Shown: positions 35,304-43,899, counted from the stretch's first letter. The stretch is DNA of 64,000 bases from Halobellus rarus (GCF_024494595.1 NZ_JANHDI010000010.1:124001-188000), one strand, 5' to 3'. Notes: generated from the sequence alone by a model not told the origin. Made by a program: numbers and translations.

Positions 35304-36026
35304 CTAAGGCTCATTTGAGTTTGAATCCTCTCCCTCATCATCCTCTTCTTCCTCGCCATTATCCTCGGACTCGTAGCCCTTCATCCAGAGGTAGTATGCG
35401 ATATACCCTACGGTCGCTGAGACAGCAATGAAAGATCCGGCCTTGATCTCGACTATACGTGAATGGGAAGGAGAGATGATGAGCAGCAATCCCAGAGACA
35501 TCTCGGTCAAACCGACAACGAGTAGAGCGAAAGACTTCCTCAGTCGCGTGGACTTGTCCTCCAAAATACCCCAGTTGCTGTTGACTGTCTTGGCATAGTT
35601 GGTAACTATGATAGAATCATACTCATCAGCCTCTAACTCACTCTTGATCAGAGACTCAGCAGTATCGGTCGAAGGCCCGAACCCGATCTTGATCCCCAGC
35701 ATCACAATAATCGCATAGACAAGAGACGCGAACAAGGCAACTATCCCGACCAGGACCGGTGGAGTATCTATCAGGGCGATACTAGGCGTCGAATCTGAGG
35801 TACGCAGCAGGATCGAGAGACCTGTGAGATAAATCCCGATGAGTGCGATATTCGCTCTGATAGCCTTCCAGGCCTTATCCTCGAAGTTTGAGACCGACTG
35901 AAACTGGTCGGCCACCATCGACTGATACCTATTCGCCAAATCACGCTTAGAACTGAGAGCTTGTTCTCCTCCTCCAGATGCCTCCCCGTTCTTTCCCTTC
36001 TGTTTCTTCTCCTCAATCCCCGACAT
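35304..36026 (-). CDS. Four-helix membrane protein, last gene of an unrecognised operon
   Basis: 240 residues with four predicted helices: about 58-78 (RANIALIGIYLTGLSILL), 88-110 (VLVGIVALFASLVYAIIVML), 165-185 (FALLVVGLTEMSLGLLLII) and 195-215 (FIAVSATVGYIAYYLWM). Lys/Gly/Ser-rich N-terminus and an extreme Glu/Asp tail. The layout (soluble helix, two TM, soluble loop, two TM) recalls SLATT-type and other membrane effectors of defence systems, but I cannot name a family. It follows the middle gene by 4 nt. Confidence 0.7.
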   Translation of the reverse strand: MSGIEEKKQKGKNGEASGGGEQALSSKRDLANRYQSMVADQFQSVSNFEDKAWKAIRANIALIGIYLTGLSILLRTSDSTPSIALIDTPPVLVGIVALFASLVYAIIVMLGIKIGFGPSTDTAESLIKSELEADEYDSIIVTNYAKTVNSNWGILEDKSTRLRKSFALLVVGLTEMSLGLLLIISPSHSRIVEIKAGSFIAVSATVGYIAYYLWMKGYESEDNGEEEEDDEGEDSNSNEP

Positions 36027-36030
36027 AGAT

Positions 36031-37182
36031 TCAGTACTCGCCTTTCTCCGGCTCAGTCAGGTCGCTCGTGATAGTAGTCTGTGTAGAATCATCACGAACA
36101 TCTGACCGAACAGATGTATCGGTGTCAACAGCGTTTTCGCAGTACCATTCTGCAAAGATATGCGCTAAGTCAGCTAGATCAGAGCGACGGGTGACAACGT
36201 CTTTGTGGTCTCTGCGTTTGTCCTGGAGGTTCCGGAACTTAACCCGGTACTCGTCGTCAGATACCTGTTCAGCAGCCTCAACACCCACGAGATACTCCAG
36301 TGTAGAACGGATCCACTCTTCCCGAACTCCGTTGCCAGGAATGTATTTTCGGTTGAGCATCGCATAGAGTTCGTCAATCGTAATTTTGAACTCGATAATT
36401 CGGCGAGGGTTCTTACCCTGCCAGATGACCTGCTCGGTGTCATCAAGACAGTTGAAGAAGACGTTGTGCCAGAGATAACAGGCGAAGTAGAGTTCAGAGA
36501 GTTCCTTGTTACAGAGAACGCCCGTTGATTTCTTGTCGTCGAAGAATCCAGGCGGCGAGTCGATGGTTTCGAAGCCACCGTCCGCTATGGAAAGACGGGT
36601 GCTGATCTGCTTACGTTCTGGGAGCACATCGTCTCGGAAGTTCTGATTAACCTTCGACAGTCGTCCAAACTCGTATTTCGGATTCGTGTTTTGATCGACG
36701 TAATCGTAGCTGAGCAGTACTAAATTTGAGTCGAACTGAATATCTCCCTTGGACAGGAAGTTCTGGACCCTGTGTTCCGCCGTCTGAGCATTCTGATTGC
36801 TGATGAGTAAGGCGATATCATATTTTTCGGGTATCTTGGATTCTGACCCGTTGACCCGGAACGAGTAGCCCTGGTCATAACCAGAGATATCCTCTAAAAA
36901 CTCCTTCAGATCTTCTTCGCCTCGGGGAAGATTATGGTAAACATCGAATAGGATGCCGTAGTCTTCATCGAAATAGGCTGTGAAGGTCGGAGTCAGCTCT
37001 GACCCGTTGTACTGGATACTTTCCTCGGGAAAGCGATCAAAGCTGAAGTCTCGGAACTCAGAGCTATATTGGTCAACAAGGAACTCTTCCCAGGCAGAAA
37101 CGACATCGACGTATCTGTCGTATCTCTCAAATCTATCGAAAGTTTGGTCAACGCACTGTACGAAACTATCTGACTCTGTCAC
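36031..37182 (-). CDS. Unknown protein, middle gene of an unrecognised operon
   Basis: 383 residues, soluble. The first half has an alpha/beta core (TAYFDEDYGILFDVYHNLP, KYDIALLISNQNAQ, NLVLLSYDYVDQ) that could be nuclease-like or nucleotide-binding, but no definite catalytic set is visible. Around residues 265-320 is a winged-helix-like block (FKITIDELYAMLNRKYIPGN, then VREEWIRSTLEYLV). The tail is polar and Thr-rich. It lies 6 nt after the first gene and 4 nt before the membrane protein gene, so all three are one transcript. Confidence 0.65.
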   Translation of the reverse strand: MTESDSFVQCVDQTFDRFERYDRYVDVVSAWEEFLVDQYSSEFRDFSFDRFPEESIQYNGSELTPTFTAYFDEDYGILFDVYHNLPRGEEDLKEFLEDISGYDQGYSFRVNGSESKIPEKYDIALLISNQNAQTAEHRVQNFLSKGDIQFDSNLVLLSYDYVDQNTNPKYEFGRLSKVNQNFRDDVLPERKQISTRLSIADGGFETIDSPPGFFDDKKSTGVLCNKELSELYFACYLWHNVFFNCLDDTEQVIWQGKNPRRIIEFKITIDELYAMLNRKYIPGNGVREEWIRSTLEYLVGVEAAEQVSDDEYRVKFRNLQDKRRDHKDVVTRRSDLADLAHIFAEWYCENAVDTDTSVRSDVRDDSTQTTITSDLTEPEKGEY

Positions 37183-37188
37183 GGGTGG

Positions 37189-38295
37189 TTATGCTGCTGA
37201 GAAGTAGTCGTCGAAATCGCGTTCCTGCTTCTCCTCGGCTTTGATTTCTCCCTCAAGGAATCCTTTGTTAATCTGGTCGCAGATCCTGCTCAGGGACTTT
37301 TTCGAGGCGTTGAATCCAGGGATAATCGAGATATCACTATCCGATGTGAGGTAAACATCCACGCTGGTTCCGTCGTCAAAATCGAGGACAGATGCGTGCA
37401 TATACGGATTGTCGTGGTAGACCGTAACAGAGGTGCGTTTTATCCCCTTTAATGCTTTTATCAGCCGCTTATTCTCCTCGACACCGGTTATCGAGCCTTC
37501 TTCGTACTGGATTTTGATTGGGTCTGTATCTCGGGATCCGTACTCCCTGTCGCGGTCTTGGAAGAGTTCTCCTTTGTCAGAAATGAAGGAGGCTAAGCTG
37601 TTCAGCAAGACGTTGAAGTAGAGGTCGCTGGACCCACTGATGTAACGAGTCGCTCCGTTTCGAGACACAAAGAATTGGAACCTCGTTCCCGCATTATGAA
37701 CGGTGAGTTCGATTTTATCGACGTAGAGATCGTTGGTAGAAGCCTCGTTGAAGACTTCGTAGAATGGCTTGTCCTCGTGATATTCAATCTGTGTGTCCTC
37801 TCCGGTCGACTTAAGAACCGCTTTTTTCACCACGAGATTTCCGTTCACACGGTTGTCGAAGTTCTGGATAAGGTGACGGAGATCTTCGCTGGACAGGAAA
37901 GATCCAGTAATCTCTGAAGGCAGAGTCTCGATGTAACGGGTGAGTGCTTTGTCGAAGAAATCCTTGTCAGAGACTGCGAAAATGGTGTATAACATCTCCT
38001 CGGAGTGGCTTACGATGAAGAAGTTGTCCTTGAACTGTCGAGACCCTCCTTCGTACGACTCGCCTTCGATCTCTCTGATCAGGCGGCCGCTCGTGAAAAC
38101 CTCCTGATCCTCGATTGAAACACTATATTCCTCTAATAGGTATTCGTCGAAGATCTCCTTCGGAGTACGCTCCGAGATAACAGTTAAGGCCCGGACAGGT
38201 TCTTCACGGTCCTCTATAAGCTCCTCAATATATGCACGGAAGGAAGTCTCCGTCTCGTGTTCCGCGAAGTCGTAAAGAGTGCCTGTCCGTTCCAT
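37189..38295 (-). CDS. Unknown protein, first gene of an unrecognised operon
   Basis: 368 residues, soluble, acidic and beta-rich; begins MERTGTLYDFAEHETETSFR. Blocks such as DNFFIVSHSEEMLYTIFAVS, FFVSRNGATRYISGSSDLYF and YMHASVLDFDDGTSVDVYLT look like repeated beta-sheet domains of a sensor or binding protein. No known motif is seen. It opens the three-gene operon, with an A/T-rich promoter zone just upstream (about 38,300-38,330). Confidence 0.65.
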   Translation of the reverse strand: MERTGTLYDFAEHETETSFRAYIEELIEDREEPVRALTVISERTPKEIFDEYLLEEYSVSIEDQEVFTSGRLIREIEGESYEGGSRQFKDNFFIVSHSEEMLYTIFAVSDKDFFDKALTRYIETLPSEITGSFLSSEDLRHLIQNFDNRVNGNLVVKKAVLKSTGEDTQIEYHEDKPFYEVFNEASTNDLYVDKIELTVHNAGTRFQFFVSRNGATRYISGSSDLYFNVLLNSLASFISDKGELFQDRDREYGSRDTDPIKIQYEEGSITGVEENKRLIKALKGIKRTSVTVYHDNPYMHASVLDFDDGTSVDVYLTSDSDISIIPGFNASKKSLSRICDQINKGFLEGEIKAEEKQERDFDDYFSAA

Positions 38296-38681
38296 TTTTC
38301 AGTGTGTATTTTGTCGGGAATACGTTTACAGGTCCGTGTCTTCTTCCAGCCTGATTATTATTCTTTTCCTTGAGACTTGCTACTAGCGGTGGCGACTCCT
38401 CGTATTCTATGCTACTCACCATCACGACTTATAAGCTGGCAAAGAATGGTGATAGGGAGTGATAGAATTGTTGGCACACGGATCAGCTTACCCCCAACTC
38501 GCTCAATGTAGGGGTACTTACTGAGCGGGCGATTCATCTCCGAGGATTCTGAAAACAACCGCCGGGTGAACGGTTCTCTGACACTCTCTGGAAGGTGATT
38601 GCCGAATCCAATGAAACGGTGGCTCCGGTATCATCTCGTGCTCCGCATAATTTCTGTGATGTCGTGCCATCGCTTTCTGTC
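38296..38681. other. Non-coding spacer, 386 bp
   Basis: This holds the promoter region of the three-gene operon at its left end. The remainder has no convincing frame on either strand, and no inverted-repeat ends are seen. It may contain decayed mobile-element sequence. Confidence 0.45.
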
Positions 38682-39158
38682 TCAGGGTGGATTGCTTCCA
38701 GCGTTTAGCGGTGAATACGAGTCTGTGGGATAGGCGACTCGCCAGAGTTTGAGAACGGCGCGAGTGACCAACTCTTCGAGGGACTGCGTGATACAGGAGT
38801 CTTCGACGTCAGCAGGATTTGAACTCGCATCTGGCGGCGGATGGTAATGTTCTGTCCCAGAGACGTGGAGATAGTCCCCGCCGTGGGGATGGTTTCCCCA
38901 GCGAAGAGTCACGTCCGCGGTATCCGTATAATGGAACTTGTAATCGTCCTGCGTCGTCCACTGGACATCGATCCGAGCTCCGTCGGCGTCACAGAGCCCG
39001 TCGTCGAGAGAGACTTCGAGTACTGATGGATTGAGATAGTCGTCGAGACGGGCTGTCGCAAGTGGTTCCCTCTCTTCGATGATATCGCGGATTGAAAGCA
39101 GTGCTGGGCGATCAATTGCCCCGCGGGGGGTATGATCTTCTTCCTGTGAGTCCGCCAT
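38682..39158 (-). CDS. TumE-like (DUF6516) toxin candidate
   Basis: 158 residues. The central block DDYKFHYTDTADVTLRWGNH, HPHGGDYLH and GTEHYHPPP followed by SLEELV is the pattern I recall for DUF6516/TumE toxins (YxxHY...RYDN.PHH...HxH...SLEE). It is encoded 3 nt after a winged-helix protein, the usual antitoxin-first order. N-terminus MADSQEEDHTPRGAIDRP. The toxin assignment rests on this pattern and the gene order, not on a search. Confidence 0.6.
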   Translation of the reverse strand: MADSQEEDHTPRGAIDRPALLSIRDIIEEREPLATARLDDYLNPSVLEVSLDDGLCDADGARIDVQWTTQDDYKFHYTDTADVTLRWGNHPHGGDYLHVSGTEHYHPPPDASSNPADVEDSCITQSLEELVTRAVLKLWRVAYPTDSYSPLNAGSNPP

Positions 39159-39161
39159 ATC

Positions 39162-39794
39162 TCATGCGGGGACGCTATCGTCTGTGGAGCGACGATCACC
39201 GTCGACGAACTGCTCGGCGTTCCCGATCGAAAGGGCCGCGTTCGCGAACGCAAGGCTTCGTCGGAGCGTCTTCCACTCACGGATCGTCTCCATATCGGGT
39301 TCGTCCGGCGTGGAATCAGACGCAGCGAGTGCTTGGTTCGTCTGGTCGACAGCCAGTTCTTCCGGTGACTCGACGCCGAACTTAGACTGATATTCTGCGA
39401 GTTGCTCGCGCATCTCCTGAATCTGCGAGACGAGTTCGTCAGTCGAGACGTGCTCGAGGATGTCCGCAGCTTGCTCGACGACTAGCGACTCAGGAGAGCG
39501 GCGATACAGCGTCCCGCCGTGCTCGCCAGTCTCCGTCTCGACGAATCCCTCCTCTGCGAGTGTATTCAGATGTTTGCGGGCAGTTTTTGCAGCAGTTCGT
39601 GCGTCTTCAGCAACTGTATCAGCTGAGACAGGACTGTACGTGTGAGCAATGACGTGGCGGATGCGCTCATAGGGCGTCGTTTCAGCCTCCCAGTCGTCCC
39701 CGACTGCCTCATTGATGTCCGCAAATTCCACTGGTGGATCTCGATCGTCGATATAGACACGAAGCAGGCGAGGGTGTATAGTCCTTCGGCACAA
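39162..39794 (-). CDS. Winged-helix antitoxin candidate (DUF7342-like)
   Basis: Up to 210 residues. The core TTPYERIRHVIAHTYSPVSA then DTVAEDARTAAKTARKHLNTLAEEGFV is a clear winged helix with the recognition helix in TARKHL. A long amphipathic helix (TDELVSQIQEMREQLAEYQS) would dimerise it. It probably represses its own operon and neutralises the toxin encoded 3 nt downstream. The start is uncertain: the longest frame uses TTG 39794; GTG 39731 (VEFADINEAVG) is a good alternative. Confidence 0.65.
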   Translation of the reverse strand: MCRRTIHPRLLRVYIDDRDPPVEFADINEAVGDDWEAETTPYERIRHVIAHTYSPVSADTVAEDARTAAKTARKHLNTLAEEGFVETETGEHGGTLYRRSPESLVVEQAADILEHVSTDELVSQIQEMREQLAEYQSKFGVESPEELAVDQTNQALAASDSTPDEPDMETIREWKTLRRSLAFANAALSIGNAEQFVDGDRRSTDDSVPA

Positions 39795-39882
39795 TTGTAA
39801 TTTACTCTATCATCCCTCACATAGGTTAAAAATCAGATTCTCTGGAGAGGGGTACAGACAGAGTACTGTGGGGTGACTCTCG

Positions 39883-40605
39883 CTACTGTTGAAGATGGAA
39901 TTCAGATAGGCTAACATTTGCTTTCCGCTTTCGCGAATAGAGACGCTGTCCAATCGAAGCAATAGCATTTGCATAATAATCTCCCCCCGCTACGTCTTTT
40001 GAAATGTAATAATCAGGTGTGCCTTCTCTGGCTTGATGTATGTCGTTTTTCTCCCCGACATCGTCGTAATCAATCTGTTTGGTAAATTCTTCCGGGCTTG
40101 GCAGTTCCCAGAGTGGCACATTCGACGCCAATAATACTGCTTCCGGGGCCTGTCCAAATTCTTTCTTCCCATCCCGAATTCCTCGCCTTGTTGCTCGATG
40201 GAATTCCAGTGCCTGATGAGCTACCGCTTCAGGAGAGGCCAGATCTGCATCAATTTGGGATAATCCAATGTACGAAAGAGCAACCATATTGCGAACGCAC
40301 TCCACTGCGTGATTGCCTTCCCACTCTTCTGGATCTTTGTTAGCATTCATCACGTTATCGATGTCAGTTGGATCACGAGTACTACTGCCCTCAGAATGTC
40401 TCAGTTCCTCAAAGGCCATCTGTAGTTGATCCCGATCCCAGTGATTCATCAACAGAGAGAAGTCTTCCATTGCTGCTTTGAAATGCTCTCGTATCTCTCG
40501 TTTACGTTGTGACCGTGTTGATTGGTGGTCGTAGTCAGTCTCGCCTAGTATCCAGTTTTTATCGGCTGTTCGTAGAAACCCGTTAGGTTCGTCTGATTGT
40601 TCCAT
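39883..40605 (-). CDS. Haloarchaeal mobile-element protein of unknown function
   Basis: 240 residues, soluble and helical. The N-terminal segment (TADKNWILGETDYDHQSTRS, QRKREIREHFKAAMEDFSLL) matches a pattern I have seen in many proteins carried on haloarchaeal plasmids and islands, whose function is unknown. The C-terminus has a conserved-looking DYYISKDVAGGDYYANAIAS. It has its own A/T-rich upstream region. Confidence 0.65.
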   Translation of the reverse strand: MEQSDEPNGFLRTADKNWILGETDYDHQSTRSQRKREIREHFKAAMEDFSLLMNHWDRDQLQMAFEELRHSEGSSTRDPTDIDNVMNANKDPEEWEGNHAVECVRNMVALSYIGLSQIDADLASPEAVAHQALEFHRATRRGIRDGKKEFGQAPEAVLLASNVPLWELPSPEEFTKQIDYDDVGEKNDIHQAREGTPDYYISKDVAGGDYYANAIASIGQRLYSRKRKANVSLSEFHLQQ

Positions 40606-40913
40606 ACTCTCCTCTGTAAGAGGATACGTTAAAATAGATTTCTTAACCCGTACTCAGGACCCTCAGAATACCTTTCTCGAATTTCGACTAACTACACTAA
40701 TAAAAGATCCTTCTAACGGTAGAGGACCGTCTGTGAATTAGTCTGTTTGGGGGTAATCAGGTCCATTGTGTCTACACTCTTTCGTTCTGCTATGCAGTCG
40801 TCGAAAAAGCCAGACTCGTCAGGGAAGTCAAGCAGGCATTGCCACTACTTCCCGCAGTCAGGCAAGACAAACCTGCAATCGATAGATGAACTGCTTGTCG
40901 TGGGGTGATTCTG
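40606..40913. other. Non-coding spacer, about 300 bp
   Basis: A divergent promoter zone: A/T-rich runs such as GTTAAAATAGATTTCTTAAC (near 40,630) for the minus-strand gene and ACTAATAAAAGATCC (near 40,697). I see no gene or clear repeat in the rest. Confidence 0.4.
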
Positions 40914-41099
40914 ATGGATGAACTTGATCCCGATCACTATGTGAACAACAACTCTGACCAGCTCGCCTACGTCATCAAACACAGCAACGACCAGTTCGTC
41001 CGGAGTCTCTGTCTTGCTGCCCTTGTCGAGTATGGAAACGAGGGGGACGTTAGTGAAGTGAGGAAGCAGTTGGAGCAGGTTGAAAAAGAGCGTAGTTGA
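40914..41099 (+). CDS. Small helical protein, possibly HEAT-repeat-like
   Basis: 61 residues beginning MDELDPDHYVNNNSDQLAYV. The stretch SLCLAALVEYGNEGDVSEVR then KQLEQVEKER resembles a single HEAT-like helical pair. A GTG nine bases upstream would add three residues. The next small frame starts across its stop. Confidence 0.45.
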   Translation: MDELDPDHYVNNNSDQLAYVIKHSNDQFVRSLCLAALVEYGNEGDVSEVRKQLEQVEKERS

Positions 41100-41101
41100 A
41101 T

Positions 41102-41320
41102 ATGCCCTTCAGAAATATAAAATACCATATGTATATCCATACAGATAGGGATACTAGATATTTCAAATCATCTATAAAACTCCGTTCCGAATCACGAGAT
41201 CAGGTTTTTCTGTCGATAGCCACCTCTCCAAAACCGCAGTACGCAGATGGATTCATATATAAAGAGGATTTTGTAGACGATTTCCACGAGTTCTACAAAA
41301 AGCCACCGCCCGCGGATTGA
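41102..41320 (+). CDS. Possible small protein of unknown function
   Basis: 72 residues from ATG 41102, a basic and aromatic-rich sequence (MPFRNIKYHMYIHTDRDTRY) ending KPPPAD. A TTG at 41096 would overlap the previous stop. It is A/T-rich like the rest of this part of the island. No family is recognised; it may be real or an artefact. Confidence 0.35.
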   Translation: MPFRNIKYHMYIHTDRDTRYFKSSIKLRSESRDQVFLSIATSPKPQYADGFIYKEDFVDDFHEFYKKPPPAD

Positions 41321-41445
41321 AACACCTGATATCAGGGATTTCAGCTGGTGAAATCTTGTGTACGGGATCAGATCCAGCAAAAGAGTGTAGACGGGTTTTG
41401 GCCCGGTATTCGACTAACAATAAGAAAACAAAGAATAACAGAAAT

Positions 41446-41580
41446 ATGGTAATTTGGCGTAGGAAGCTGGTGGATGAAGGCAAAGTGGGGATGTCCACAT
41501 CACGTGAGACAGACCAAGAGAACAACCTGCAAGGCTGCGATATTGAATCCCTCAAGCGGATGGACGAGGTTAGCCAATGA
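41446..41580 (+). CDS. 44-residue peptide leading the recombinase operon
   Basis: ATG 41446 starts MVIWRRKLVDEGKVGMSTSR; the frame ends in TGA overlapping the ATG of the recombinase (ATGA), so translation is coupled. An A/T-rich promoter (AACAATAAGAAAACAAAG) lies just upstream. Small basic or mixed-charge proteins in this place can be recombination directionality factors, but nothing in the sequence proves it. Confidence 0.5.
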   Translation: MVIWRRKLVDEGKVGMSTSRETDQENNLQGCDIESLKRMDEVSQ

Positions 41581-42257
41581 CGGGTCGAGGCTTCAAGCCA
41601 CTGAGCCTTGATGAGATCCAGGTCTTCGAGGCGGCAGCGAAAGACGCAACCAACCCGATCCGAACGCTAACTGCTCGTCTCCTACTGCATACAGGGATGC
41701 GTAATGGTGAGTTCAATCATATGCGTCCCTGGTGGGTCCTCGAGAAAAATGGAAAATACCGAATCGACATTCCGCGACGAGAGGACTGTGTCGGCGGTGC
41801 CGGCCCAGCAGGATTCGGCAATCAGAATCACTTCAACTTGAACGACAGGGGGGAGCCTTGCTCGAAGTGCCGAAACAAATCACATCGTGAGGACAATCGG
41901 TGGACCTGCAAGACTCGGTCCTCTGACCGAACCATCCCCATTAACAGCAAGCAAGAGGATCTGGTTGACCTCCTCAAGTGGTGGAAGAACGGCTACGACT
42001 ATATGCCGCTTTCACACCGCTCGGTCAACTACCATCTCAAACAGCTCGCTGATGCGGCTGGTCTAAATCGGAAGGTAACGGCCCACGACCTTCGGCATAC
42101 ACATGGCACGATGCTAGCTCGAATGGACTGGACTGCGGTTCAGATAATGGACCGGCTCGGTCACGGATCTATCCAGATGCCCCGGAAGTACATCACGTAT
42201 ACCGCGCAGGCATCGCGTGACCTAGTCGAAAAGAAATACAACCTAGACAGTCTATGA
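41577..42257 (+). CDS. Tyrosine recombinase, intact catalytic set
   Basis: A 226-residue recombinase lacking the usual long N-terminal core-binding domain. All catalytic residues are in place: Arg in HTGMRNGEF (about 42), HxxR in AHDLRHTHGT (about 169), the second His in RLGHGSI, and Tyr in RKYITYT (about 207). In the middle, CSKC and a later C with His may bind zinc. It overlaps the 44-residue frame upstream and the next recombinase-like gene by 4 nt. Confidence 0.85.
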   Translation: MTGRGFKPLSLDEIQVFEAAAKDATNPIRTLTARLLLHTGMRNGEFNHMRPWWVLEKNGKYRIDIPRREDCVGGAGPAGFGNQNHFNLNDRGEPCSKCRNKSHREDNRWTCKTRSSDRTIPINSKQEDLVDLLKWWKNGYDYMPLSHRSVNYHLKQLADAAGLNRKVTAHDLRHTHGTMLARMDWTAVQIMDRLGHGSIQMPRKYITYTAQASRDLVEKKYNLDSL

Positions 42258-43162
42258 ATGGCGATCCGCTCACGCAAGAGCAGACAATTACGTTTCAGAA
42301 GGCGGCGAAAAGCGGAGATTTCGTCGACCGGTTGCTAGGGGTATTGCTCCATACCGGTTTGACTGCGACAGAGTTCACGCATATGCATGACAACTGGCTA
42401 GATCCGCTTCCAGAGTCAATTGAAGCGTGTGAGGATACCGTCCCGATAATTCGGATCCCATCGGAAGCAACCTGTCGTAAACTCAAGCTGGGAGTGAATT
42501 TGGAAATTCATCAGCGGACAGGCCGGTGTGGATACTGTAAGGATATTGGGTACGAGAAGTGGTTCCCTGGACAGCCAGATAGCGATTGTCGCGTTCGGAA
42601 CGTCCCAGTACCCGATGAAGATACGGCACGAACGCTATACTGGTGGTTTTCGAGGTATAGTTCGACGCCGATCAGCGTGAACAGTCTCAAAAATCGGCTA
42701 TCGAAGTTGGCGGAACGGGCTGGTCTAGGGCGAAATATCACACCCCGAGATATGCGAGCAACATATGGGACGAATCTCGTCCGGATGGAATTCTCTTCAA
42801 GAGAGGTTGCAGAACTAATGGGGTTATCTACTCACCTACTGACTCGCGAATTCTTCGAAGCAGCAGGTAGGCCCGTCGACTGGCCCGAAAACAAATCTGA
42901 TTCGACGATCTTGGCGGCTATCGCCGAAAATGAGCCAGTGATAAAAACAGAGATCGGTGGATTAGTTGGTATTCACAAAAGCGCGGGAACGAAACGCGCG
43001 AGCGACCTTATTGATCGAGGCTTGGTAGTCAAGGTTGGAGAACGGCAGGGCAAAGTTGAGCGTCTAACAACATACGGAGTTAACCCAGAGATGCTCGAGG
43101 AAGAAGGGTTCGACGAACTCGTAGATCGCTGCTCCAGCGATGGAGAGAAGAGTTATGAGTAG
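42254..43162 (+). CDS. Degenerate recombinase fused to a winged helix
   Basis: A 302-residue paralogue of the preceding protein with the same fold but lost catalysis: the first Arg site reads HTGLTATEF, HxxR reads PRDMRATYG, the second His site reads LMGLSTH, and the Tyr site reads TREFFEAA. Zinc-like CGYC is kept. After residue 210 it gains a winged-helix domain (VIKTEIGGLVGIHKSAGTKR, LVVKVGERQGKVERL). A DNA-binding partner or regulator of the active enzyme is the likely role. Overlap of 4 nt upstream, 8 nt downstream. Confidence 0.8.
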   Translation: MNGDPLTQEQTITFQKAAKSGDFVDRLLGVLLHTGLTATEFTHMHDNWLDPLPESIEACEDTVPIIRIPSEATCRKLKLGVNLEIHQRTGRCGYCKDIGYEKWFPGQPDSDCRVRNVPVPDEDTARTLYWWFSRYSSTPISVNSLKNRLSKLAERAGLGRNITPRDMRATYGTNLVRMEFSSREVAELMGLSTHLLTREFFEAAGRPVDWPENKSDSTILAAIAENEPVIKTEIGGLVGIHKSAGTKRASDLIDRGLVVKVGERQGKVERLTTYGVNPEMLEEEGFDELVDRCSSDGEKSYE

Positions 43163-43682
43163 CGAAACGCCGTCCCTCACAGAATTAGAAGGGCAGTTGA
43201 AAGCGCTTCAGCAGGGGCACAATAATGCCTGGGACGCAATTGAAGACCTGCAAGATCAGATGCAGGAGATAAGAGCGGAGCAACGTCGCATACAGGAGGG
43301 TCAGACTGATCTTCAGGCCTCGATAGAGCAGATCGACACGAGAACAGATCTTCTCCGGCTCGTCGAGAGTAGCGATGAGATGAGTGGAAAGCAACGATCA
43401 GTCGCATTGATCCAACATCTCCGACGAGCGGCAATGCGAGAACGCGAGCGCGGTCGCACAGCGAAGGCGTCGCTCAACCGAGAAGAAGCCGAGCGCGCAC
43501 TACAGTATCCAGCTATTGACCGGACAACGGTTTACACCGATATGGATCGCGCAGAGCGTCTCGTCGGAGATAGAGACGTTCTCTGGTATGAGAGCAACTC
43601 GAGTGGACGTAGTCGGCTGAAGCTGAATCTTGAGGCCGGTGACCTCCCTACAGAAGTCGTCGGGCAACACGGAGGTCGATGA
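43155..43682 (+). CDS. Coiled-coil protein with C-terminal winged helix
   Basis: 175 residues. Residues about 5-75 are a long coiled coil (TELEGQLKALQQGHNNAWDA, LQDQMQEIRAEQRRIQEGQT). The C-terminal part holds a helix-turn-helix-like segment (LNREEAERALQYPAIDRTTV, YTDMDRAERL) and a basic wing. The ATG at 43155 overlaps the recombinase paralogue's stop region by 8 nt, so it completes a four-gene operon. It may bridge recombinase and DNA. Confidence 0.65.
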   Translation: MSSETPSLTELEGQLKALQQGHNNAWDAIEDLQDQMQEIRAEQRRIQEGQTDLQASIEQIDTRTDLLRLVESSDEMSGKQRSVALIQHLRRAAMRERERGRTAKASLNREEAERALQYPAIDRTTVYTDMDRAERLVGDRDVLWYESNSSGRSRLKLNLEAGDLPTEVVGQHGGR

Positions 43683-43683
43683 C

Positions 43684-43888
43684 TGTGGAAGCTCCACAAC
43701 AGTTGTCGAAGAGGAAGCCCCCTCCGTGATCTACTTGGAGTCCGTGCGTTCCCTCTATCCGGTGTAATTGCGGGATAGAGCGGGTTTGAATGAAGTGTCG
43801 ATTAGTCGTTAGTACGCTAAAGACAGCTCGCTCCGCTCGCTCCGTTCCGGAGACCACACTCCTGGAACGGTGTTGTGGAGCGTCCACA
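43684..43888. repeat. Paired palindromes in front of the MCM gene (candidate origin or operator)
   Basis: TGTGGA-AGC-TCCACA (43684-43698) and TGTGGA-GCG-TCCACA (43874-43888) are two 15-bp palindromes of the same type, 190 bp apart, sharing CTGTGGA and CTCCACAACA in inverted orientation. The second ends 11 nt before the MCM start. Such repeats next to a replicative helicase suggest an origin or an autoregulatory operator. Confidence 0.5.
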
Positions 43889-43899
43889 GATCAAGAACG

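Noticed and set aside
43648-43887. 79-codon minus-strand frame before mcm
   Set aside because: It is built on the palindromes and has no start signal; better explained as regulatory DNA.
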